Below are positions 1-5,147 of a stretch of 5,191 nucleotides of DNA, in pieces; the stretch's first letter is position 1; each line of letters begins with the position of its first letter. The DNA comes from Desulfamplus sp. (lineage in GTDB: Bacteria; Desulfobacterota; Desulfobacteria; Desulfobacterales; Desulfobacteraceae): the NCBI GenBank assembly GCA_015232935.1, contig JADFYT010000177.1, forward strand, positions 1 to 5,191, given 5' to 3'. The notes below the pieces were generated by a model that saw nothing but the letters and a program-made list of their open reading frames with translations, was not told the origin of the DNA and did not search any database. Position numbers and translations under genes: made by a program.

Positions 1-254
1 AGTTAAAAGGTGGGGATGCTGCCACAAATGCCGCCATTACCAGAGCGGTTCTTGAGGGAGATATTGAAACAAAAGAGGGCAAGGGAAAGGCAAGACGCAA
101 TGTAATACTTATCAACAGTTCGGCTGCACTGGTGGCCGCCGATGCTGCTGACAACCTTGAGGATGGTATCAAAAAAGCTGAAGAAGCCATTGACTCAGGC
201 AGGGCAATGGAAAAACTTGATCAGCTTGCCCGTTTTACACAAGAAAATGGATAA
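1..254 (+). CDS. trpD: Anthranilate phosphoribosyltransferase, C-terminal part (cut by window start)
   Basis: This is the 3' end of trpD. Whole codons begin at base 3 and run 83 residues to TAA at 252-254. TrpD joins anthranilate and phosphoribosyl pyrophosphate to give phosphoribosylanthranilate, in the cytoplasm. The visible part matches the family's C-terminal end: a GGDAATNAAITRAVLEG stretch, an ILINSSAALVAADAAD strand and helix, then a final helix with EEAIDSGRAMEKL. This region packs against the phosphoribosyltransferase core; the nucleotide-binding and metal-binding residues lie upstream of the window. The ending after the last helix (LARFTQENG) has normal length. Its final 18 bases recur twice in the gap downstream. 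trpCF follows 94 bases later on the same strand, as expected for a trp operon. Identity is by family motif recognition and operon context. Confidence 0.93.
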   Translation, partial: LKGGDAATNAAITRAVLEGDIETKEGKGKARRNVILINSSAALVAADAADNLEDGIKKAEEAIDSGRAMEKLDQLARFTQENG

Positions 255-345
255 ACGTAAAGCGTTTGTCTGTCTTGCACAGGAAAATGGATACATAATT
301 GGAATATCAGTTTTTTTTTTCTGTCTTACACAGGAGAATGGATAA
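237..345 (+). repeat. Three diverged copies of the trpD tail filling the trpD-trpCF gap
   Basis: An 18-base motif occurs three times: ACACAAGAAAATGGATAA at 237-254 (end of trpD with its stop), GCACAGGAAAATGGATAC at 277-294, and ACACAGGAGAATGGATAA at 328-345. Copies two and three also share flanks: CTGTCTT lies before each, and similar (T/G)GGAATATC(A/C)G plus T-rich tracts follow, so the related unit is about 47-50 bases. Spacing is 40 and then 51 bases. A run of ten T (311-320) lies between copies two and three. The third copy supplies the AGGAG that probably serves trpCF. Duplication of the trpD 3' end followed by divergence is the simplest reading. Confidence 0.75.
332..336 (+). promoter_or_regulatory. 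Probable ribosome binding site of trpCF
   Basis: AGGAG lies 12 bases before the ATG at 349, a slightly long spacing. The frame has a TAA at 343-345, so 349 is the first possible ATG start in this frame. The motif sits inside the third copy of the trpD-tail repeat. Confidence 0.55.
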
Positions 346-348
346 AGA

Positions 349-2031
349 ATGGGAATATCCGGTTTTTTAAAAGAAGTTGTTGCACTCAAAAAAATTGATG
401 TGGCTGAATCCGAGCGGATCATGCCCATGAAACTGGTCAGGCATAACGCTGAAAACATGCTTAAAGCTGAAGTGCCAGGCAACCGCCCTGCTTTTGCCTT
501 TTTGCACGCCATTGGAAAAAGCCGCCCGGGCAACGCGGGAATTATTGCCGAAATCAAAAAGGCATCGCCGTCCAGAGGCGATATCCGGCCTGATCTTGAT
601 CCTGCCATATATGCAGAAAAGTACACAAAGGCAGGAGCATGTGCTATTTCGGTTCTGACGGAACGGCACTATTTCAAAGGCTCTATGGATGATCTGAAGG
701 CAGTCAGAAGAACTACATCAATTCCGGTTCTCAGAAAAGATTTCACACTCTCTTCATATCAGATATATGAGGCAAAAGTGGCAGGAGCGGATTCAATACT
801 TCTGATTGTTGCCATGCTGTCAAAAGAGCAGCTTCGTGACTACGTTGCCCTTTCAAGAGATCTTGAAATGGAGCCTCTTGTGGAGATAAATTCAGAATGG
901 GAGCTTGACAAGGCCCTGTTTGCAAATGCCGGAATAATTGGCATAAATAACAGGAATCTTCAAACCCTTGAAGTTGATCACGATGTGGCCAGACGGGTAG
1001 TGCCTTTCCTTACCGAAGGTCAAATACCTGTTGAGGCAAGCGGAATCGCGTCTTCTGACGATATACAAAAAGGTCTGGATTGCAGGATATTCAATTTTCT
1101 GGTGGGAGAAAGCATTGTCAGGGCTGAAAATACAGAAGCGTTTGTTCAAAGCCTTGTAAAAGCAGGAGCAGGTGACGTTAATCAGGGCACCGTAAAAAAT
1201 AATCAGGACACCGTAAAAACAGGAGCGGGCAATTTTGATCAAGGCATTTCAAAAACAGGGTCAAATCATCAGGATCAGACAAGCCATCGGGATCAAGAAT
1301 TTAAAAATAAAGGAATATACTGTTTTGATGCAGCCTCTTTTTTGAACAAACAAACAGGACAGATGATAAAAATATGCGGACTGACCTCTCCTGACCAGGC
1401 CCTGGCTTGTGTCAAGGCTGGTGCTGATGCTATCGGATTTATCTTTTTTCCCAAAAGTCCAAGGTATATATCCCCTGAACTGGCAGCCAGGATAACAGAA
1501 AAGCTGCCGGAAAACATTATGACTACGGGTGTTTTTGTGGATGAAGACTATAAGTCAATTATGAAAGCCGTTAAAACATCCTCTCTGAAAGCTGTTCAAC
1601 TGCACGGCAACGAAAGCCCGTCATTGGTAAGGCTCCTTGCCAAAGAGGGGCTTATTGTGATCAAGGCTTTGTTCGCAGGAAAAGAGCCTCACCTTTCTCA
1701 GGCACATCTGTATGGCGATGCTCATGCCCTGCTTGTGGAGTATGGAAAGGGAGAGCTGCCTGGAGGAAATGGAGAGAGCTGGAACTGGGAGCTGGTACGG
1801 CAGATGGCAGACAAAGCTGAAAAAGAGTCAGGTGAAAAAGAGTCAGGAGAAGGAAATGACAAGAGAAAAAAGCAGAGAATAATACTTGCCGGCGGACTTA
1901 CCCCTGATAATATAGAAAAAGCCATAAAGATGGCAAATCCCTGGGGCATTGATGTAAGTTCAGGCGTGGAGTTTTCTCCCGGACAAAAGGATATTGTGAA
2001 AGTCGAGAAGCTGATTGACCAGTTGCGTTGA
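349..2031 (+). CDS. trpCF: Fused indole-3-glycerol-phosphate synthase / phosphoribosylanthranilate isomerase
   Basis: This 560-residue bifunctional enzyme performs two consecutive cytoplasmic steps of tryptophan synthesis. The TrpF half converts phosphoribosylanthranilate to CdRP, and the TrpC half closes the indole ring to indole-3-glycerol phosphate. The TrpC barrel spans about residues 5-270 and keeps the expected catalytic set: Glu68 and Lys70 (IIAEIKKASPSRG), Lys130 (PVLRKDF), Glu179 (PLVEI), Asn200 (GINNRNL) and Ser231 (EASGI), with a FLVGESIVR phosphate-binding segment. The TrpF barrel spans 339-560, with catalytic Cys343 (MIKICGLT), GADAIGFIFFPKSPRYI, VQLHGNES, PGGNGESWNW and Asp535 (PWGIDVSSGVE). 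The order matches the E. coli fusion, but the protein is roughly 100 residues longer. The excess lies in a repeat-rich polar linker (about 271-338) and a charged loop near 488-508. Both active sites look intact. Met339 is where a stand-alone TrpF would begin, so an internal start cannot be excluded. Confidence 0.96.
   Translation: MGISGFLKEVVALKKIDVAESERIMPMKLVRHNAENMLKAEVPGNRPAFAFLHAIGKSRPGNAGIIAEIKKASPSRGDIRPDLDPAIYAEKYTKAGACAISVLTERHYFKGSMDDLKAVRRTTSIPVLRKDFTLSSYQIYEAKVAGADSILLIVAMLSKEQLRDYVALSRDLEMEPLVEINSEWELDKALFANAGIIGINNRNLQTLEVDHDVARRVVPFLTEGQIPVEASGIASSDDIQKGLDCRIFNFLVGESIVRAENTEAFVQSLVKAGAGDVNQGTVKNNQDTVKTGAGNFDQGISKTGSNHQDQTSHRDQEFKNKGIYCFDAASFLNKQTGQMIKICGLTSPDQALACVKAGADAIGFIFFPKSPRYISPELAARITEKLPENIMTTGVFVDEDYKSIMKAVKTSSLKAVQLHGNESPSLVRLLAKEGLIVIKALFAGKEPHLSQAHLYGDAHALLVEYGKGELPGGNGESWNWELVRQMADKAEKESGEKESGEGNDKRKKQRIILAGGLTPDNIEKAIKMANPWGIDVSSGVEFSPGQKDIVKVEKLIDQLR
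1156..1230 (+). repeat. Direct repeats encoding the TrpC-TrpF linker
   Basis: AATCAGGGCACCGTAAAAA (1180-1198) and AATCAGGACACCGTAAAAA (1201-1219) match at 18 of 19 bases, with a 21-base period. A second pair, GTAAAAGCAGGAGCAGGT (1156-1173) and GTAAAAACAGGAGCGGGC (1213-1230), flanks them. Periods are multiples of three, so the frame is kept. The product is an Asn/Gln/Gly/Thr/Lys-rich linker with repeated TVK and GAG units and weaker Q-D/H-Q echoes up to about base 1300. It is probably disordered. Confidence 0.8.
1819..1848 (+). repeat. 15-base tandem duplication inside the TrpF domain
   Basis: GAAAAAGAGTCAGGT (1819-1833) is followed directly by GAAAAAGAGTCAGGA (1834-1848), which differs at one base. 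It encodes EKESG twice (residues 491-500), in a charged loop ahead of the conserved IILAGGLTPDN segment. The insertion is in frame and lies outside the recognised catalytic motifs. Confidence 0.85.
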
Positions 2032-2063
2032 CTATAGATTGCATTGACTGCCAGGCTGAATGA

Positions 2064-2140
2064 CTGGATTGACTGACCGGCTGGATTGACTGACCGGCTG
2101 GATTGACTGGCCGGCTGGATTGACTGACCGACTGGATTGA
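2064..2140. repeat. Tandem array of a 17-base unit after trpCF
   Basis: The unit CTGGATTGACTGACCGG occurs at 2064-2080 and 2081-2097. A one-base variant (CTGGCCGG end) follows at 2098-2114, then a copy ending CCGA at 2115-2131, and a partial copy (CTGGATTGA) at 2132-2140. More degenerate pieces (ATTGACTGCCAGG, CTGAATGA) extend back to about 2039. The last codons of trpCF contain the similar CTGATTGACCAG at 2011-2022, a possible seed. The unit carries two TGA triplets and its length is not a multiple of three, so the array has stops in all forward frames and is non-coding on that strand. There are no spacers, so it is not a CRISPR array. Confidence 0.9.
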
Positions 2141-2147
2141 TTTAACG

Positions 2148-2176
2148 CCCCCCTACCATGAAAAAGAGAGGGGGGG
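2148..2176. terminator. Candidate hairpin between convergent genes
   Basis: Six C (2148-2153) can pair with a run of seven G (2170-2176) across a loop of about 16 bases. Weak extra pairing comes from TTTAA on the left and ATTTAA on the right. It sits where trpCF (+) and the LysM gene (-) converge, the place for a shared terminator. The T tract after the stem is poor on both strands, so this could be a Rho-assisted stop or an mRNA-end stabiliser. Confidence 0.4.
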
Positions 2177-2196
2177 ATTTAATACATAAACTATTT

Positions 2197-3063
2197 CTAT
2201 TTCTTTACAATGATTCGCTGACCTATAATAATCGCATCCTGCATTGTCATATTATTCATTTTTCTTAACTCATCAACAGTAACATCGTACTTTTTACCTA
2301 TATTGTAAAGAGTATCGCCCTTGGCAACAGTATGATGCACAGTCGCTGTCTTCTGCTGCCTGGTCTGGGTAGATGTTTTAGAGGCAGCCTCAGATTTGCT
2401 GTTTCCCGCTGTTTTATTTGTTGATGCGGATTTGGTTGAAGCACTTTGCTTGGGTTGTTCAGGCTGATTGTTCTGTTCAGCTTCCTTAACCGCGGGACGT
2501 TCCGTTTTCTGGGGAGGCGGAGCTGCCGTTATATGTTTTATTTCGCTTACAACCTTTCGGTTTTTTTCGACATCCTTGACGATACCGGATAATTTGTCAT
2601 CCAGCTTGTCCACTCTGGCTGTAAGTACATCAAATTTAACGGAAAGTGCTGTTTCTACTCGCTCTATCCTTGCGACATAAGGCTTGATGTCTGGCATCTG
2701 GGCACTGTTTGATTCGCCTTCCATATTGGCAGCCTGACTGGCATTCATTGCCTGCAACATCTCTTCAAGCGTAGTCAATTTCTGTTCAAGTGCCTTGACA
2801 GTCTCGGCAACAGGCGGAGTTTCTCCATCCCCAACATCTTCTTTCATATCCCCGGATGGTCTGAGAAAGACAAAGAAAATAATTAATGTTATGATGCCTG
2901 CCCCAAGAAACACAAGCGACAGATCACTTTTTTTCAGCATGGATTTCCCCGGCAGGTCCGTACCTGAACCCTGGGCGATCTTCTTTTTATTCCTGCGGAT
3001 GATATTTTCCCTGAGCAGATCATCCGGCTCTTTTTCTTCCTGTAATGAGTTGTAGTTGTCCAT
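2197..3063 (-). CDS. Single-pass membrane protein with coiled coils and C-terminal LysM domain
   Basis: This 288-residue protein has a clear modular layout. A charged, Lys/Arg-rich N-terminal segment (1-47) is followed by one strongly hydrophobic helix (about 48-67), which probably leaves the N-terminus in the cytoplasm and the rest in the periplasm. Two heptad-like, coiled-coil-prone segments follow (about 84-110 and 129-176). Next comes a Pro/Gln/Ser/Thr/Lys low-complexity spacer (about 178-242) and a single LysM domain (244-287: HTVAKGDTLYNIGKKYDV at its start, then ELRKMNN and IIIGQRIIV). LysM domains bind the glycan of peptidoglycan, so the protein could tether inner membrane to cell wall. 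I see no hydrolase domain. The start is the ATG at 3061-3063; only a weak purine-rich stretch (AGAGAAA) lies before it. It follows the flagellin gene on the same strand, 227 bases away. The family is not recognised beyond its domains. Confidence 0.85.
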   Translation of the reverse strand: MDNYNSLQEEKEPDDLLRENIIRRNKKKIAQGSGTDLPGKSMLKKSDLSLVFLGAGIITLIIFFVFLRPSGDMKEDVGDGETPPVAETVKALEQKLTTLEEMLQAMNASQAANMEGESNSAQMPDIKPYVARIERVETALSVKFDVLTARVDKLDDKLSGIVKDVEKNRKVVSEIKHITAAPPPQKTERPAVKEAEQNNQPEQPKQSASTKSASTNKTAGNSKSEAASKTSTQTRQQKTATVHHTVAKGDTLYNIGKKYDVTVDELRKMNNMTMQDAIIIGQRIIVKK

Positions 3064-3290
3064 TAGTTTCTCTGATTTTTCTTCCGATTCATTTTTCTTG
3101 AAAAAAATTTATGTTAAACAAAATACCTTAAAGGTACAGGAGAACTATCCTGTACTTTTAAGGTTCCTAATCATGCTGCGATATTGATGTTTCTGATCAT
3201 AAAAATATGACATGCCATTTTTGCCATACCTATCCTTATCAGGCTTCCAACTCTGTGCTATAGTTTTCTCATGTCATGCCGCAGCATGTA
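3064..3290. other. Intergenic region between LysM gene and flagellin gene
   Basis: No convincing coding frame lies here. The AT-rich stretch holds a strong hairpin (3126-3163), and CATGCTGCG at 3172-3180 is the reverse complement of CGCAGCATG at 3280-3288 beside the flagellin stop. On the minus strand it carries the flagellin 3' untranslated region and presumably the promoter of the LysM gene. I found no -10/-35 pair that I would defend. Confidence 0.6.
3126..3163 (-). terminator. 16-bp stem hairpin, probable flagellin terminator
   Basis: CCTTAAAGGTACAGGA (3126-3141) and TCCTGTACTTTTAAGG (3148-3163) form a 16-bp inverted repeat with one mismatch (pairable as G-U in RNA on one strand) around a 6-base loop. 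Read on the minus strand, the stem is followed by TATTTTGTTTAAC and then a T-rich run, which suits a terminator about 130 bases after the flagellin stop. It also lies about 63-100 bases upstream of the LysM start, so an operator role is an alternative. Confidence 0.55.
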
Positions 3291-3298
3291 TCATGCTG
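3282..3298. repeat. Small palindrome overlapping the flagellin stop codon
   Basis: CAGCATG (3282-3288) and CATGCTG (3292-3298) form a perfect 7-bp inverted repeat with a 3-base centre. The flagellin TGA (3291-3293, minus strand) lies inside it. In mRNA this would be a short, tight hairpin at the end of the reading frame. Confidence 0.6.
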
Positions 3299-4049
3299 TT
3301 GCCTGGCCAAGCAGGGATATCACATTTTTAGGCTGAACATTGGCCTGGGCCAGGGCAAACAGCCCTGCGGTACGAAGGTTTTCAATCTGCTTCATGTTCA
3401 TTGATTCTTGTGCGATATCAACATCCTTGATCGCCGCTTCGGACTGCATCGAGCTTACCATGCTTGAACCAAGGCTGTTAATAGTTGACTCCATCCTGTT
3501 TTGGGTTGCCCCGGTGTCTGATCTTACTTTTGATGTCTCCTTGATGGCATCATCTACCATTTCAAGAGAAGCCTGACTGCTCTCTACGCTTGAAAGGTCA
3601 ATCTTTGAAAGAGAGGAAAAACCAGGGGAATCGGAAAGCAATTTCTGGCCGTTGAATTCAGTGCCCTCATAAATCTTTCCGAGAGATTCCATTGATTTTG
3701 AAAGCTCCTGCTGAAGAGCACCCCTGTCTGAGGAGCTAAGTGCTGACGATGATGCCTGAACCACCTTCTCTCTTATCCCCTGCATGATGGAACTGGCCTC
3801 TCCGAGAGCTCCGTCTTTAATCTGGGCCATGCTGATGCTGTCATTGGCATTACGAATCATCTGGCCTGCCCCTCTTGCCTGACTGCCAAGAACATTAGCG
3901 ATTGACATGCCTGATGCATCATCAGCCGCACTGTTTATTTTATTGCCTGTGGCGATGCGTTGAATTGAATTGTTCATATCATTCGATGAACGATTCAATG
4001 TATTGAAAGCCCTTGATCCTGTTGTGTTGGTATTAATTGAAAAAGACAT
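3291..4049 (-). CDS. Flagellin, short form without a large variable domain
   Basis: This 252-residue protein is a flagellin, the subunit that polymerises into the extracellular flagellar filament after export by the flagellar type III system. The conserved N-terminal part (about 1-135) has INTNTTGSRAFNTLNR, SIQRIATGNKINSAADDASG, IRNANDSISMAQIKDGALGE and EFNGQKLL. The C-terminal part (about 160-252) has GATQNRMESTINSL, KDVDIAQESMN and FALAQANVQPKNVISLL. Both belong to the coiled D0/D1 core. Only about 25 Ser-rich residues (roughly 138-162) separate the halves, so the exposed D2/D3 domains of large enteric flagellins are absent. Such compact flagellins are known in many bacteria. There is no signal peptide, as expected for this export route. 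The start has a near-perfect ribosome binding site. I withhold a symbol because fliC, flaA and hag are used by lineage. No other flagellar gene is in view. Confidence 0.95.
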   Translation of the reverse strand: MSFSINTNTTGSRAFNTLNRSSNDMNNSIQRIATGNKINSAADDASGMSIANVLGSQARGAGQMIRNANDSISMAQIKDGALGEASSIMQGIREKVVQASSSALSSSDRGALQQELSKSMESLGKIYEGTEFNGQKLLSDSPGFSSLSKIDLSSVESSQASLEMVDDAIKETSKVRSDTGATQNRMESTINSLGSSMVSSMQSEAAIKDVDIAQESMNMKQIENLRTAGLFALAQANVQPKNVISLLGQATA

Positions 4050-4054
4050 ACTTA

Positions 4055-4064
4055 CACCTCCTTT
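4055..4064 (-). promoter_or_regulatory. Strong ribosome binding site of the flagellin gene
   Basis: On the minus strand AAAGGAGGTG precedes the ATG (4047-4049) with 7 bases between GGAGG and the start. This near-consensus site fixes the start and fits a highly expressed protein such as flagellin. Confidence 0.9.
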
Positions 4065-4094
4065 TATAAGAAAGGTAACTTTTTGTTTGCTACT

Positions 4095-4121
4095 TTGTTG
4101 ACACCAATAAACTCAAGTTTA
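4095..4121 (-). promoter_or_regulatory. Candidate FliA (sigma-28) type promoter of flagellin
   Basis: On the minus strand TAAA (4118-4121) is followed after exactly 15 bases by GTCAACAA (4095-4102). The enteric sigma-28 pattern is TAAA-N15-GCCGATAA; the -35 box and spacing agree and 5 of 8 positions agree in the -10 box. It would give an untranslated leader of about 40 bases. An alternative sigma-70 pair, TTGACA (4139-4144) and TATAAA (4118-4123), has a short 15-base spacer. Confidence 0.35.
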
Positions 4122-4122
4122 T
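4107..4122. promoter_or_regulatory. 16-base dyad upstream of flagellin
   Basis: ATAAACT (4107-4113) and AGTTTAT (4116-4122) form a perfect 7-bp inverted repeat around CA. It overlaps the candidate flagellin promoter between the SUMF1 gene stop and the flagellin start. It could be a protein binding site or a weak hairpin; the AT-rich base composition makes chance possible. Confidence 0.35.
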
Positions 4123-4144
4123 ATCTGATTTATTGAAATGTCAA

Positions 4145-5134
4145 TCACTGTTCCCTGACAATACGAAATCCAAGGCTGTTTCGTTTAGCCCCGGGGCTAT
4201 AGTAGCTTCTTTTGGCACTCCGGCAGTGTCTGGGCGGTTGATACCACCCTCCTCCCCTGAACACTCTGCGATCCCCCTCTTTTGAGACGGGATCAACAAT
4301 ATTATCTTTATAGGTTGATGTAACTACTCCTGTCCTTCCAAACCACCCGCTTTTCCATCCACAAAAGTCCGCACACCACTCTTGCACATTGCCATGCATG
4401 TCATAAATACCCCATTTGTTGGGTTTTTTTGTTTTGACCGGATGGGGTCTTAATACATCGGGCGGATTTTTATAACCGGAGTTTCCACAGTACCATGTTA
4501 TCTGATCCAGAACCGGATCAACAGGAGTACAGAACTCCTGGGTAATAGGGCCATTGGCAAAAGCTGTCTGGCTTCCTGCCCGACATGCATATTCCCACTC
4601 CGCTTCTGTTGGAAGACGGTACCTTGTTGTCCCTTCCCAATCATTGAGAACCCGTATAAATTCAATACACTGATCCCATGATACGGTATCAACAGGACAA
4701 CTTTCCCCGCAGTCAGGAAACGATGACGGGTTGAATCCCACAAGTTTTTTCCACTGTCCCTGGGTTACTTCAGTCTCCTGAATATAAAATCCCTTTGAAA
4801 TAGTGACTGAATGAAGCTGTTCATTCCAGTCTCTGCCTGTTTCGTATTCAGGGCTTCCCATTAAAAATTTTCCTGCCGGAACATACACAAAAGTCATACC
4901 GAGTTTATTGGTTATGGTTCTCTCAGACGCAAACGCACTGTTGCAAAAAAAATTACCCATAGAGACAACCGCACTGACAGAAAAAGAAAAAGCTCTACCA
5001 GAAAGAGGAGTACCCGGACTAAACATATTATCGGTGCTGAATCTATAAAATGGAGAAACAGCAGAAAAAAAAGCGATGAAACCAATCAAGATAAAAATAA
5101 CACCTGCCCGCCGGTATCGGTAATATTTAAACAT
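4145..5134 (-). CDS. Membrane-anchored SUMF1 / formylglycine-generating-enzyme-like protein
   Basis: From the ATG at 5132-5134 this is a 329-residue protein. An Arg/Tyr-rich start and a hydrophobic helix (about 11-27) make an N-terminal anchor or signal. A second, weaker hydrophobic stretch ending AFA-S (about 48-70) follows. The rest (about 78-328) is one SUMF1-type domain: GMTFVYVPAGKFLMGS, ETEVTQGQW, PVDTVSWDQCIEF, YRLPTEAEWEYACRAG, KWGIYDMHGNVQEWC, RVFRGGGWY and LGFRIVRE. True formylglycine-generating enzymes use two cysteines five residues apart near the C-terminus to bind copper. Here only the second is kept (Cys304, in HCRSAK); the first position aligns with Gln298. So sulfatase activation is unlikely, and the target is unknown. 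No sulfatase gene is nearby. Ten cysteines, nine of them in the domain, would suit disulfides if the domain is periplasmic. It ends 95 bases before the flagellin start on the same strand. Confidence 0.9.
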   Translation of the reverse strand: MFKYYRYRRAGVIFILIGFIAFFSAVSPFYRFSTDNMFSPGTPLSGRAFSFSVSAVVSMGNFFCNSAFASERTITNKLGMTFVYVPAGKFLMGSPEYETGRDWNEQLHSVTISKGFYIQETEVTQGQWKKLVGFNPSSFPDCGESCPVDTVSWDQCIEFIRVLNDWEGTTRYRLPTEAEWEYACRAGSQTAFANGPITQEFCTPVDPVLDQITWYCGNSGYKNPPDVLRPHPVKTKKPNKWGIYDMHGNVQEWCADFCGWKSGWFGRTGVVTSTYKDNIVDPVSKEGDRRVFRGGGWYQPPRHCRSAKRSYYSPGAKRNSLGFRIVREQ

Positions 5135-5141
5135 GGTTATT

Positions 5142-5147
5142 CTCCTT
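5142..5147 (-). promoter_or_regulatory. Ribosome binding site that fixes the SUMF1 gene start
   Basis: On the minus strand AAGGAG lies 7 bases before the ATG at 5132-5134. An in-frame TTG at 5156-5158 would add eight residues but would place this site inside the gene, so the ATG is preferred. Bases 5148-5191 show no other feature that I can support. Confidence 0.85.

Noticed and set aside
142..345. 67-codon + strand ORF
   Set aside because: Its first part overlaps trpD in another frame and reads as a shadow. Only the segment from 247 is kept, as a speculative small ORF.
255..348. Trp attenuator or leader peptide between trpD and trpCF
   Set aside because: The small ORF has no Trp codons, there is no competing GC-rich hairpin set, and such leaders sit before the first gene of the operon.
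338..370. ATG at 338 as an alternative trpCF start
   Set aside because: It is in another frame and stops after ten codons, and AGGAG is only one base away from it.
195..626. 143-codon minus-strand ORF opposite the trpD end and trpCF start
   Set aside because: It lies antisense to well-recognised trp coding sequence and has no recognisable domain or clear start signal.
2064..2140. CRISPR array
   Set aside because: The 17-base units are directly adjacent with no unique spacers and no cas genes are in view.
4080..4115. Sigma-54 promoter for flagellin
   Set aside because: GG and GC elements exist on the minus strand but are 13 bases apart where 10 is needed.
4098..4126. Forward-strand sigma-70 promoter (TTGACA, then ATATCT after 17 bases)
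   Set aside because: The -10 box is poor and it would point antisense into the SUMF1 gene with no forward gene after it.
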